In this document: positions 24,878 through 35,100 of the stretch, in pieces | Numbering within the stretch: position 1 is the first letter of the stretch | Layout of the letters: each line of letters begins with the position of its first letter | Notes under the pieces: generated by a model | Told to the model about the DNA's origin: nothing | The model's database searches: none | Seen by the model: the letters and a program-made list of their open reading frames with translations, nothing else | DNA from: Paenibacillus endophyticus | Lineage (GTDB): Bacteria; Bacillota; Bacilli; Paenibacillales; Paenibacillaceae | NCBI RefSeq assembly: GCF_014192395.1 | Contig: NZ_JACHXW010000017.1 | Coordinates: 43,331 to 107,330, forward strand | DNA length: 64,000 nt | Direction of reading: 5' to 3' | Translations under genes and position numbers: made by a program

Positions 24878-26605
24878 ATGACCCAATCAACTAATGCTGC
24901 TGTTACCGCAAAGTATGAGGCTTGGCTTAATGATCCGCTTATTGACGCTGCAACGAAGGAAGAGCTTCGCGGAATTGCTGGCGATGAGAAGGAAGTGACG
25001 GACCGTTTCTACCGCGATCTTGAATTCGGTACAGGCGGCTTGCGTGGCGTCATGGGCGCAGGCACAAACCGGTTGAACGCTTACACGGTTGGGAAAGCGA
25101 CACAAGGGCTTGCCAATTGGCTATTAGCTGGCGCCAAAGAAGGAGGGGAAGCTCCTTCCGTTGTCATCGCTCATGATTCCCGAAATAATTCGCCCGAGTT
25201 TGCTCTTGATGCGGCGCTTGTGCTTGCAGGGAATGGCGTTACCACGTATTTGTTCAAGGCGCTTCGTCCGACACCGCAGCTTTCCTTTGCAGTTCGTTCG
25301 CTGAATGCATCGAGCGGAATTGTCATTACGGCAAGCCATAACCCGCCTGAATACAATGGATACAAGGCTTACGGCGCAGATGGCTGCCAGCTTATTCCGG
25401 AAGAAGCGGAGCAAGTGATTGCTGCGATCGGCCGAATTGCGGGTTTTGATGAAGTGAAAACACTTAGCCGCGAAGAAGCAGAGGCAAAGGGCTTGCTGCG
25501 CTGGCTAGGCGATGAAGCGGATCAACAATTTATTGATACCGTGGTGGCTCAAAGCCTGAACGCTGAGCTGATTCAAAGCGAAATCGGCGAAAAGATTAGC
25601 GTGGTGTTCACTCCTCTGCATGGGACAGGCAATATGCCAGTCCGTGAGGTGCTGAAGAAGGTTGGCTTCAAGAATGTTCATATTGTACCGGAGCAAGAGC
25701 AGCCAGATGGTTACTTCAGCACGGTAAAGTCGCCAAACCCTGAGGAACGCGAAGCGTTTACGCTCGCGATTAAGCTTGCGCAGCAGGTGGATGCGGATAT
25801 TATTATCGGTACGGACCCAGACGCGGACCGCATGGGCGCGGTTGTCAAAAACAATGACGGAGAGTATGTTGTTCTGACCGGCAATCAGTCCGGAGCTTTG
25901 ATGGTGCATTACGTGCTTAGCCAATTAAAGGAGCGCGGACAGCTGCCCGATAATGGCGTTGTCATCAAAACAATCGTAACTAGTGAGCTGGGTGCCGATA
26001 TTGCACGCTCTTTCGGCGTTGCGGTGGAAAATACGCTCACTGGCTTCAAATACATCGGTGAAAAAATGACCAGCTACGAACAGACAGGCGAGCATTCATT
26101 CTTGTTTGGCTATGAAGAAAGCTATGGGTATTTGACAGGAACCTATGCGCGGGACAAAGATGCGATCGTTGCTGCGTTATTGATTGCCGAAGCTGCGGCA
26201 TACTATAGCAGTCAAGGGAAAACATTGTACGATGTTTTGCTGGAGCTATATGCGGAATTCGGTTTTTATTTGGAGGGCTTGGAGTCGCGTACGCTTAAGG
26301 GCTTCGACGGGGTCCAAAAAATCGGAGCGATTATGGATGATTGGCGCCTTAATCCCCCAACTGAAATCGGCGGCGTCAAGGTGACGCAAGTACTTGATTA
26401 CGGCAAAGGCCATGACGGCTTGCGTCCGGAGAATGTATTGAAATATTTGCGTGAAGACGGCTCTTGGTTCTGCTTGCGCCCTTCTGGCACAGAGCCCAAA
26501 ATCAAAGTTTATTTCGCGGTGAAAGGCGAGTCGAAGGAATCTGCCGCTGCTGCGCTGGAAACGTTGAAAGCCTCCGTAATGGAACGGGTAGACCGTAGCG
26601 AATAG
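24878..26605 (+). CDS. pgcA: Phosphoglucomutase/phosphomannomutase (PgcA-type)
   Basis: A 575-residue cytoplasmic alpha-D-phosphohexomutase that interconverts glucose-6-P and glucose-1-P for UDP-glucose and surface-glycan supply. The four family motifs are in order: phosphoserine loop TASHNPPEYNG with Ser153, metal loop GTDPDADRMGA, sugar loop GYEESYGYL, and phosphate loop RPSGTEPKIKVYF. The N-terminal GTGGLRGVMGAGTNRLN is typical of the PgcA branch. It lies just upstream of the wall-polymer genes, which fits a precursor role. Confidence 0.94.
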   Translation: MTQSTNAAVTAKYEAWLNDPLIDAATKEELRGIAGDEKEVTDRFYRDLEFGTGGLRGVMGAGTNRLNAYTVGKATQGLANWLLAGAKEGGEAPSVVIAHDSRNNSPEFALDAALVLAGNGVTTYLFKALRPTPQLSFAVRSLNASSGIVITASHNPPEYNGYKAYGADGCQLIPEEAEQVIAAIGRIAGFDEVKTLSREEAEAKGLLRWLGDEADQQFIDTVVAQSLNAELIQSEIGEKISVVFTPLHGTGNMPVREVLKKVGFKNVHIVPEQEQPDGYFSTVKSPNPEEREAFTLAIKLAQQVDADIIIGTDPDADRMGAVVKNNDGEYVVLTGNQSGALMVHYVLSQLKERGQLPDNGVVIKTIVTSELGADIARSFGVAVENTLTGFKYIGEKMTSYEQTGEHSFLFGYEESYGYLTGTYARDKDAIVAALLIAEAAAYYSSQGKTLYDVLLELYAEFGFYLEGLESRTLKGFDGVQKIGAIMDDWRLNPPTEIGGVKVTQVLDYGKGHDGLRPENVLKYLREDGSWFCLRPSGTEPKIKVYFAVKGESKESAAAALETLKASVMERVDRSE

Positions 26606-26640
26606 AACGACAATCAACCTGTTTAGAACGGAGGAATGAC

Positions 26641-28785
26641 GTGTTTTTACGTTGGCAGCAATGGAATCGGCGCGCAAGGTTCGTACTATGGATCATTGCA
26701 CTACTAGGGGTGGCGGCAGCTTTGCCGCTCGGCGCCGTTCGGATGGAAATGGAAAAGTCGTCTAAGCAAGTGGAGTATGTGTTTGATTACCGGGACATCG
26801 TAGAGGTTTCTGAACGGCAGGCAAGGCCTCAGGCCTTTTTGCAGGAGAAGCTTGCGATGCTGAAGGAATCGGGAATCACGACGATGGCGGTATATGAAAG
26901 CTCGCTCAAAGAGCTGCAATTGTCCGGCAGGCTGACCTTTTACAGCTCTCGGGATGCTGCGCTTCTGCAAGGCAAATTCGAGCAGGTAGGCCAAAACTTT
27001 ACTTATATTTTATTTAGCGGTCCTGAAGAGGAAGAGATGATTGGTCCGATCGTGCGCGAAGCGCTGGATCGTTCTGAAGCCGTGTACAGCGATTGGTCAT
27101 ATGGCGGTCGCAACGGCATGGTTGTTGAAATTCCAATTGCCGAAGCGATTATGAAAACGATGGATTTTGACCCGATGTCCCTGCGAGCTATACATGATGC
27201 AGGCTTAGGCATACTGCCGCGTTATTCAGATCGTGTGAAGCCTTATGATCAAGATGCAACGGATGCAATGCTTGCGAGATTGAAGTCGTACGGCGTGAAT
27301 CGAGTCCTGTTTGATGGCGATAAAGTAAAAGGCGCATCGGATCAGGCGATGGATAACAGCTTGTATCAATTCGGCGAGCTTCTCAAAAAATACGAACTTG
27401 GCCTTGCGGCTATAGAAAATTTGAAAAAACCGCAGGAAGGCTTAAATAAATTAGCTTATATTACAAACTATAATGTAGTCAGACTTTATTCCTTGTCAGA
27501 GAACGACGGCATGACGATGACTCCGGAGGCCATTGCCGATCGATTCCTATTGGCAGCGAAGGATCGCAATATTCGCATGTTTTTCTTGAATGGCACGACG
27601 CAGTCGAATACGGATAAAGCCAAAATCGTCCATTCCCTGGACAGGCTTGCTGAAGCGATGAACGAGAAAAACGGCATAGTTGAACGGCTTTCTGAGGCAG
27701 GCTTCAATCCCGGCACGCCTGAAGCATTCGATTATGAACAGCCGTCCTGGAATAAGCCGGTTAGGGCGATCGTTGCTGCTGGTGCTATCGCATTGATTGC
27801 ATTATTAATCGGAGCGTTTCTTCCGGGTATTTATATTCCTGTCTTTATTATTGGACTATTCGGAAGCGCCGGCTTATACAAGCTGAACAGCTCGCTAATG
27901 GAGCAGGGACTTGCACTAGGCGCGGCTATAGCTGCTCCAACCCTTGCGCTCGTATGGGTTATGAATCGGATATACTCCCGCACCGTTGGTGATCGCCGCG
28001 TGGTTGGGGGGGCGAATTGGTCGATCGGCCGCAGCAAGCAAGGCCAGACGCCTCAGCAGCCAGGTGCTGTATATGAGAGCGCTAGCCGTATGAAGTGGCT
28101 GTTCCCGACTTTGTCTACCGGCCGTCGTTTCGGCCTCGCACTGAATTGGTTTATTGTAGCGACACTAATATCGCTTACGGCCGTACCTATTGTATTCGGT
28201 TTGTTGAATAACATTACTTATAATTTAGTATTGGAGCAGTTCCGCGGTGTAAGTCTGCTTCATCTTGCGCCAATCGCGCTGGTAGCCGTCTATGTTCTGC
28301 TCTACAACAGCCAAATGTCGGTGGGCAGAGTGAAGTGGCTTATTTCGAAGCCGATTACATTGACTTGGATTATTGTTGCAGGCGTAGTCGGCATCGTTGG
28401 CTACTACTATTTGTCGCGTACGGGTAATGGCGGTCAAGTTTCTTCGCTAGAGCTGGTCATTCGACACTTCTTGGAGTCCACCTTCGGGGTGAGACCAAGA
28501 TTCAAAGAATTTTTGCTGGCGCATCCTTTGCTGCTGCTGGGCCTGTTCTTGTCGCTTCGATACCGCGCAGCATGGCTGCTTATCATTATTGGTTCGATTG
28601 GGCAGCTTTCGATGGTCGATACGTTCGCGCATCTCCATACGCCGCTCTACATTTCAATGATTCGCGTACTGCTTGGTTTAGGTACAGGTATGATTATTGG
28701 ATGTATTTTGATCTTAGCTTGGCAGCTAGTGGAAGGAGCAATTCGTAAATGGGCACCGGCAATCATCCGCAAGTTCGTCGCTTAG
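26641..28785 (+). CDS. DUF5693 family multi-pass membrane protein of the SCWP locus
   Basis: A 714-residue protein starting with GTG (GGAGG 6 bases upstream). It has one N-terminal helix (about 12-32), an outside domain of some 340 residues (about 33-370), then a C-terminal half of roughly ten helices. The soluble half includes a barrel-like order of segments such as RLKSYGVNRVLFDGDK. I recognise it as DUF5693, found beside csaB in Paenibacillus; its reaction is unknown. It overlaps csaB by 37 bases, so coupling is likely. A role in moving or assembling the wall polymer is an inference from context. Confidence 0.8.
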   Translation: MFLRWQQWNRRARFVLWIIALLGVAAALPLGAVRMEMEKSSKQVEYVFDYRDIVEVSERQARPQAFLQEKLAMLKESGITTMAVYESSLKELQLSGRLTFYSSRDAALLQGKFEQVGQNFTYILFSGPEEEEMIGPIVREALDRSEAVYSDWSYGGRNGMVVEIPIAEAIMKTMDFDPMSLRAIHDAGLGILPRYSDRVKPYDQDATDAMLARLKSYGVNRVLFDGDKVKGASDQAMDNSLYQFGELLKKYELGLAAIENLKKPQEGLNKLAYITNYNVVRLYSLSENDGMTMTPEAIADRFLLAAKDRNIRMFFLNGTTQSNTDKAKIVHSLDRLAEAMNEKNGIVERLSEAGFNPGTPEAFDYEQPSWNKPVRAIVAAGAIALIALLIGAFLPGIYIPVFIIGLFGSAGLYKLNSSLMEQGLALGAAIAAPTLALVWVMNRIYSRTVGDRRVVGGANWSIGRSKQGQTPQQPGAVYESASRMKWLFPTLSTGRRFGLALNWFIVATLISLTAVPIVFGLLNNITYNLVLEQFRGVSLLHLAPIALVAVYVLLYNSQMSVGRVKWLISKPITLTWIIVAGVVGIVGYYYLSRTGNGGQVSSLELVIRHFLESTFGVRPRFKEFLLAHPLLLLGLFLSLRYRAAWLLIIIGSIGQLSMVDTFAHLHTPLYISMIRVLLGLGTGMIIGCILILAWQLVEGAIRKWAPAIIRKFVA

Positions 28786-29897
28786 TGATATCTGGTTATT
28801 ACGGTTTTCGCAACAGCGGTGATGAAGCGGTGCTCAGGTCGATATTGCTTGCGTTAGAGGAGCAAGGCACGGCTCAAGAAATCAAGATTCAGCCGATCGT
28901 GCTGTCGGCTGATCCGGCTTCGACAAGCAGCGTGTATGGCGTTGAAAGCGTGCGCCGCATGCATCCTGCCGATCTATGGAACGCCATCAAGGGCAGTGAC
29001 GGTTTAATTAGCGGAGGCGGCAGCCTTCTGCAGGATGCGACCGGAACGAAGACGATACCCTATTACACGGGAGTCATGAAGCTGGCACAGCTGCTCGGTA
29101 AACCGACATTTGTATATGCGCAAGGAATCGGGCCCGTGAATCGCCGTTGGATGGATCCGATGATCAAGGGCGTCATGAGAAAAAGCGCATATGTGTCGGT
29201 GCGCGATGCCGAGTCTGCCGCGCTGCTGGCGCGAATTGGTGTGCAGGCGGATAAGATTGACATCGTACCCGATCCCGTTATGGGCCTGCCGCTTCCCGCT
29301 GGTACACTTGCTTCTGCGGCGGGACAAGCTGATTCTCAGCCGCCTCTCGTCGGGGTTTCGCTGCGCCACTGGCGCAGCGACGGCGCCGATATGGCCCGCG
29401 CCGCCGAAGCGCTGATCGCGCTGTCGAACCGCATGCCTGTCCGGCTGCGCTTCCTGCCGTTCCACACCCCCTCCGACGCGCAAACGTCGGAGCAGGTGAT
29501 GGAACGGCTGCGCGGCCGGCTCGGCAACGGTTCCACCGCCGAGCTGGCCGCGCCCGGCGACGACCCGCAGCAGATGCTGCTTGAGGTCAGCCGCTGCGAC
29601 GCTTTGCTCGGCATGCGCCTCCATGCGCTCATCTACGCCGCAGGCCAGATGGTTCCCATGCTTGGCCTCTCCTACGATCCCAAAATCGATCATTTTCTGA
29701 ATCGATTGGGACTTAAGGCGATCGGCTCTACGGAACAGCTTGATCCGGAGGCGTTTGCGGAAGCGGCAAGCCTCCTCCTTGCAGATAAAGCTGGATGGCA
29801 GGCGAAGCATGGGCCAGCGATCGACCTATTGAGACAACAATCGCAAGAACCGGCGCAACAAATCGTTGGCTATCTGCGTCATACTTTATCGAGGTGA
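28749..29897 (+). CDS. csaB: Polysaccharide pyruvyl transferase CsaB
   Basis: A 382-residue enzyme that adds ketal-linked pyruvate from PEP to the secondary cell wall polymer, the modification SLH domains recognise. Family motifs: ISGYYGFRNSGDEAVLRSIL at the N-terminus, LISGGGSLLQD, YAQGIGPVNRR, and LLGMRLHALIYAAGQMVP. The start inside the DUF5693 gene has AAGGAG upstream. The next gene begins 7 bases after the stop. The four SLH proteins in this window depend on this product for anchoring, by analogy with Bacillus anthracis and Paenibacillus alvei. Confidence 0.95.
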   Translation: MGTGNHPQVRRLVISGYYGFRNSGDEAVLRSILLALEEQGTAQEIKIQPIVLSADPASTSSVYGVESVRRMHPADLWNAIKGSDGLISGGGSLLQDATGTKTIPYYTGVMKLAQLLGKPTFVYAQGIGPVNRRWMDPMIKGVMRKSAYVSVRDAESAALLARIGVQADKIDIVPDPVMGLPLPAGTLASAAGQADSQPPLVGVSLRHWRSDGADMARAAEALIALSNRMPVRLRFLPFHTPSDAQTSEQVMERLRGRLGNGSTAELAAPGDDPQQMLLEVSRCDALLGMRLHALIYAAGQMVPMLGLSYDPKIDHFLNRLGLKAIGSTEQLDPEAFAEAASLLLADKAGWQAKHGPAIDLLRQQSQEPAQQIVGYLRHTLSR

Positions 29898-29904
29898 GTT
29901 CCTC

Positions 29905-30666
29905 TTGTCGAAACAATTACCCACAGTGCCGATATACGGCATACCATTCTCCAAGGCGAGCATGGACGAAACGGTTCAATATTTAACAGAAGCGATTGAG
30001 GGAAGACAGATCACGCATGTGATTACCGCTAACCCGATCATGATTATGTCAGCAGTTGAGAGTGCAGCCTACAGCGCTATGATCCGCCGGGCCGATCTTA
30101 TCGTGCCCGACGGAGCCGGAGTTGTATGGGCCGCCAAATACGTTGGAACTCCAGTTGCCGAGCGGGTCACAGGATTTGACCTGATGCACCGTCTGCTTGA
30201 GCAAGGCGAGAAGCGTAGATGGAAAGCCTATTTGCTGGGTACTTCGCAAGAGGTTATTGAAGCCGCGGCCGAGAAGCTCCAGCTGCAATACCCTCAGGTG
30301 AAAATTGTTGGTTATCGGAACGGTTTTTTTGGTCCAGAGCAGGACGAGGAAGTGGTAGCGGAGATTCGCGAGGCAGCGCCTGATTTATTATTCGTGGCGC
30401 GAGGCGCGGATACGCAAGAGCCATGGATCGTGAAATTCAAGCAAAAGCTCGGCGTGCCGCTAATTATGGGCGTCGGCGGCAGCTTTGACGTCGTTTCAGG
30501 CAAGCTAAAGCGGGCTCCGATGATTTTTCAGAAGCTTCGTTTGGAGTGGTTTTACCGCTTGGCGCAAGAGCCGAAACGCTACAAAAGAATGCTTGTTTTG
30601 CCGAAATTCGTAGTGAAAGTGCTCCGCGACAAAGAAAACGTAACAAAACCTCGGATTACACCATGA
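29905..30666 (+). CDS. tagA: WecG/TagA/CpsF family glycosyltransferase
   Basis: A 253-residue membrane-associated transferase of the TagA family (GT26). Motifs: THVITANPIMIMSAV, the conserved ADLIVPDGAGVVWAAK with the catalytic-region Asp, GSFDVVSGKLKRAP, and LEWFYRLAQEPKRYKRM. TagA in P. alvei is assigned to ManNAc transfer onto lipid-linked GlcNAc in SCWP synthesis, which suits this neighbourhood. The start is TTG 29905 with GAGGTGAG six bases upstream, overlapping the csaB stop. An in-frame start at 29866 would overlap csaB and add an atypical leader. Confidence 0.92.
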   Translation: MSKQLPTVPIYGIPFSKASMDETVQYLTEAIEGRQITHVITANPIMIMSAVESAAYSAMIRRADLIVPDGAGVVWAAKYVGTPVAERVTGFDLMHRLLEQGEKRRWKAYLLGTSQEVIEAAAEKLQLQYPQVKIVGYRNGFFGPEQDEEVVAEIREAAPDLLFVARGADTQEPWIVKFKQKLGVPLIMGVGGSFDVVSGKLKRAPMIFQKLRLEWFYRLAQEPKRYKRMLVLPKFVVKVLRDKENVTKPRITP

Positions 30667-30705
30667 TATTCTCGTTAAAATCGGCTAAATTGGTTGAAAA
30701 CGGGG

Positions 30706-30735
30706 TTGGAGTTTCTTTTTCAATCGGAGTATAAT
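30706..30735 (+). promoter_or_regulatory. Candidate sigma-A promoter for the tagO-like gene
   Basis: TTGGAG (30706-30711), 18 bases, then a perfect TATAAT (30730-30735), 34 bases before the start codon. Confidence 0.5.
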
Positions 30736-30769
30736 TCACTTCGGTAGAAAGAAAAGGGGAGTTGCACAC

Positions 30770-31912
30770 ATGCCGGTAGGCTTGCTGTATTCAATTGGGT
30801 TCATAATCGCTCTTGTTCTTGCCATTGCGATGACGCCGCTTGTTAAAAAGTTTGCATTCAAAGTTGGCGCGATAGACAAACCAAACCACCGCAAAGTACA
30901 TACGCGCATTATGCCGCGTCTTGGCGGTCTAGCTATTTATATTGCATTTGTAGGCGCATTTTTTCTCTTATCGCCATTTATACCGGATGGCCTTCTAAGA
31001 CCGCAAGATTCAAATATGATTAACGCCTTGCTTGTGGGCGGTACGATGATTATTATTCTAGGAGCGTTCGATGACCGCTTCGAGCTGTCAGCGAAGGTGA
31101 AGCTGCTCGGCCAAATCGCCGCAGCCTGCGTGGTCGTCTTCGTCTTCGATGTGAAGATCGACCTGCTGAACATCCCGTTCGGCGAAACGATGCAGCCGAT
31201 TGCCGGTTGGATCAGCATTCCGCTTACGATTCTATGGATCGTCGGCGTAACGAACGCCATCAATTTGATTGACGGCTTGGACGGGCTTGCCGCAGGCGTA
31301 TCCGGCATTGCGATAGCGACCATCGTTGTCATGGCTTCGCTGATGGGTTTCCAGCCTGTTATTCTGCTTAGCACGCTTCTTCTTGGAGGAATTGTCGGGT
31401 TTCTCGTGTTCAACTTCCATCCGGCCAAAATCTTCATGGGAGATTCGGGCTCGCTATTTCTCGGCTTCAGCCTTGCGACGCTGTCGATGCTTGGCTTCAA
31501 GCAAGTAACGATCGTTTCGTTCGTAACGCCGCTGCTTATTATCGGAGTACCGCTTTTTGATACGTTCTTCGCGATCGTTCGCCGCTGGGTGAACAAGAAG
31601 CCGATATTCGCACCGGATAAAGGTCACTTGCATCATAGGCTTCGCGATTTAGGCTTCAGCCATCGCCGTACGGTTTTGATTATTTGGGGAATAGCGGCCA
31701 TCTTTGGCGCGCTTGCTATTGTCCAATCGGCTGTCGTGCAATCGAGTGCCGCCAACTGGATTACGTTCGCCGTCATCTGCATGCTGATGTTTTTCCTGCA
31801 GATCGGTGCGGAGGTAACCGGAATCGTAGACAAGACGCGCAGGCCGCTTATCAATTTCTTAAGCCGAATGAGGCTCAGGCTGAAGCTTGATGCCGAATCC
31901 CGTTCCAAATAA
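30770..31912 (+). CDS. tagO: Undecaprenyl-phosphate GlcNAc-1-phosphate transferase (TagO/WecA family)
   Basis: A 380-residue polytopic enzyme of the MraY/WecA superfamily that starts lipid-linked wall-polymer synthesis. Motifs: NHRKVHTRIMPRLGG, the DD pair region LGAFDDRFELSAKVKLLGQI, NAINLIDGLDGLAAG, FMGDSGSLFLGF, and the WecA-branch His motif DKGHLHHRLRDLGFSHRR. It should supply the first sugar for the SCWP pathway with the neighbouring tagA-like and csaB genes. AAAGGGGAG precedes the ATG; a strong terminator follows. Confidence 0.94.
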   Translation: MPVGLLYSIGFIIALVLAIAMTPLVKKFAFKVGAIDKPNHRKVHTRIMPRLGGLAIYIAFVGAFFLLSPFIPDGLLRPQDSNMINALLVGGTMIIILGAFDDRFELSAKVKLLGQIAAACVVVFVFDVKIDLLNIPFGETMQPIAGWISIPLTILWIVGVTNAINLIDGLDGLAAGVSGIAIATIVVMASLMGFQPVILLSTLLLGGIVGFLVFNFHPAKIFMGDSGSLFLGFSLATLSMLGFKQVTIVSFVTPLLIIGVPLFDTFFAIVRRWVNKKPIFAPDKGHLHHRLRDLGFSHRRTVLIIWGIAAIFGALAIVQSAVVQSSAANWITFAVICMLMFFLQIGAEVTGIVDKTRRPLINFLSRMRLRLKLDAESRSK

Positions 31913-31913
31913 G

Positions 31914-31955
31914 AAAGAGCTCCGAATCCCTAATGGGAAACGGAGCTCTTTTTTT
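31914..31955 (+). terminator. Rho-independent terminator after the tagO-like gene
   Basis: AAAGAGCTCCG / CGGAGCTCTTT stem (31914-31924, 31941-31951), 16-base loop, T-run after. Textbook form. Confidence 0.92.
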
Positions 31956-31976
31956 GCGTCTAAATGCTCATTTCAC

Positions 31977-32004
31977 TAAAAAAATAGGACTTGGAAGCCG
32001 ATAA
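31977..32004 (+). promoter_or_regulatory. Sigma-D-like promoter before an SLH protein gene
   Basis: TAAA (31977-31980), 16 bases, GCCGATAA (31997-32004). This is the same spacing and -10 as the flgM candidate at 59587. It lies about 165 bases before the start of the gene at 32173. Confidence 0.5.
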
Positions 32005-32172
32005 CAACAATACAGAACTTTTCTGCGGTCAGCGCGTCTAACTGCAAAGCATCCGATAACTGGCTAAAGAGGAAAAGGGAGGAAGGTTTATTCACAAGTA
32101 AGCCGCTAAGTCGTCAGTCCAACTATCATTCTAATACCATGCTCGTTATATACATAAAGGAGGAACATTGTT

Positions 32173-35100
32173 TTGAAAAGATTACTTTCATTAGCACTAA
32201 CGTTGGCGTTGTTGATTACATTGTTGCCGCCGTTCGGCTCGTCGCAGGTGGCGAATGCCGCAGGTTCTTATTTTCTATTCTCCAATGAGAATGCAGCACC
32301 GGGTAGCGCACGTATTGTATCGAGCCAGTCTGTAAAGATTGAGGGGACGATTAACGGCGTAGTAGGCAACTCAATCAGCTACAATGTGAAGCAAATTACT
32401 TGGAATGGCGCGAAAGAAACAGAAGTAAATAAAACCGAGGAAATTACAACGGGTATATCTACTTCAACGGGAGATAATAGCATCGTGATCTCCAATCTCA
32501 CACTTTTCCCAGGCTTGAACAAAATTACGTTTAAAGGGATTGCCGGCGCGTCTACTGTCAGTGAATCCATCTATATTGAATACCGCAACAGCCCTATGCT
32601 TTATGACCTTAAAGCTACCTTCGAGAACAAAGATTATGTAATGCCAGAAGACCAGCCAACGATGTTGTATTCAACAGCACCGCTTGTTCAACAAACCGGT
32701 GAAATTGTTATTTCTGGTAAAGCGCCGAACGCTCAGAAAATAACGGTTGTCATTAATGACAGAAGTTATGATTTCAATGTCTCGACAACATCGAGCGATA
32801 GCCGGTTCAGCACTTCTTTGCTTAGTATCCAAAAGGGTCTGAACAAGATCATCCTGAAGGTGCATAATAACGGGCAAATCGTGGAGACGACACGCGAGGT
32901 TGCTTTTTATAATGGTGAGGTCACTTTTTATGATCTGAAAATGGCAACAACATCGCAGTCAGTTGCGTTGGAGCCGAATTTGAATTTCTCCACAAATGCA
33001 GTTACGGCTGATTCGATTCAAGTAACAGGCAATGTTATATTGCCGCTGCCGCTTTATGATTTAACTGGAACGAACCCAAGTGCAACGATTCCGGTTACAG
33101 CAGCGAATCTCCGACCTCTTTTAAGTATGGAATTGAAACAGGGCTCTGGCACTTCCGGCACTTCTACGACTATCAGCCCGATTGCTTCTTCCATTACGTT
33201 TACACCTACTGCCATCGATAGTACAACAAAATTTATTACAGTAGCCTACAAATATAATTTACCGGCACTAACTTATGATCAAACCAATCAATTGCGTTTA
33301 TTAGCTCCGAATGGAGCAGCTCTTCAGGGGTCAGAATGGAAAACATTTGTTATTCGCAACAGTTCTTTAGCTTATATCTACGATATCAACTACTTATCGG
33401 GCTATGACCCATCCATGACGTCAGCAAGTCAGCTCCAAGGTCTTCAAAGCACGGATATTCCTGCAGACGGTGTGAATGTTTACGCAATGCCTATGGGCGT
33501 TGAAGTATTAATCGGGAATTACGGCAGCGGGCCATATACCGATCTTTTATTGCTAAATAACAAGCCAGCTTCGGATCTTACAGCAGGCTTCACACAAAAT
33601 AGCCACACCGAAATTGTATACCGTACGATTAATAATCAATCCGTGCCTTTTCTAAGAGCGTTTATTGAAGTTAATAAATTGCCAACCTTTGGAACGAATT
33701 CTTTATCCTTTAAACTGAAAACCGGTTCTACTGAAGTGAAAACAGTAATTGCGAAACTACTGTATGGACCTTATGTAAAGTTCGATACATTGGTTGAAGG
33801 AATGAAAGTCGAATACGATTCGGTTCGGGATGCTCCGCTTGTATTATTGAACAAGCTTGGTCTTTTCAATGGTCAATTGTTTAACGTGGCCAACCAATCG
33901 GACGTCATATACAAAGCGACGACAACAGCACAACAATCGGTCTTCTTGTATATTAATAATGTAGAGATTCCACTTGAAGCGAATGTGAGTCAAACGAAGT
34001 TTAAACCTACGGGGACTACGGAGTCTATATTTAATATTTTGAACAAAGCTGGCGAGAATACAGTGAAATTCGTATTCCGCACAACGAAGAATACCTATGA
34101 GAATACATTTAAATTTAACGTGGTGCCAACCAATCTGCCAGTTATTCCGGCCCCGAACACAGATGGCGTGTATCCATACAGTGCAAATCTATCAACGCCA
34201 TTGCCAAATGATGCGAATTTCCCTAAGCAAGGAAGCATCTATACAACCAAAGAAGCTCGCTTGAATGTATACGGAACATTTGACTTCATCGATTTGGGTG
34301 GCGAGACAACTTTTGCTGCAGGTCATACCAATCTAAACACAACGCAAGGGCAGTACATCGTTAGGATTTCTTCACCGAACTGGAGCACGGATATCAAGTG
34401 GGATCTAACGAGGGAATTTACTCCGACTAAAAAAGGCGTTCCCTTGCCTGCATATGCGACACAACCATATAACTCTGGTTTGGATTCGAATAATATCGAT
34501 AAAAACGTATCCACGCCTGACGCTAAAATTGATTTCTTCTATGATGTAGACGGCCAATACTTCTATTTCAAAATCATCAATCAAAAGATGCCTGAAGATG
34601 GAAGTTCACAAGTATATGTAATGACAGTCTTTAATAGCGGTGAGGCAGGACCTCGTGCAACCTACCGTATGGAAATTGATGCGACATCGATTCCGTATTC
34701 GATCCTTGCACCATTAGTGGAGGAGCGTACGACAAATCAGAACTATACCGAGGTCATTATTGCTTCACCAGGAGCAGAAACGCTGCTAATCGGTAAAGAA
34801 GTGGCTAAAAAAGTCAAATTCATTGATTATAGTCAAAGTACACCGCAGTATATTGATGCTTTTAGCATTACGGTTAAGGAATTAAAACCGAACAAAGCGA
34901 ATAAGATTACGTTCACGATTACCCGCGGGCAAGATAAAATTACCGATTTCTTTAATATTGTTTATCAGCCGGCCAATATCCCAGGTGCGCAATACTTAGA
35001 AAAAATGCAAAGCTCGCACAAAGTTTTTGACGGTAACCTAGTTCTTGCATTTGCTAAGAACAGTAAGCTAGTTCGTCCATCTTACAATTCTTCAACGAAT

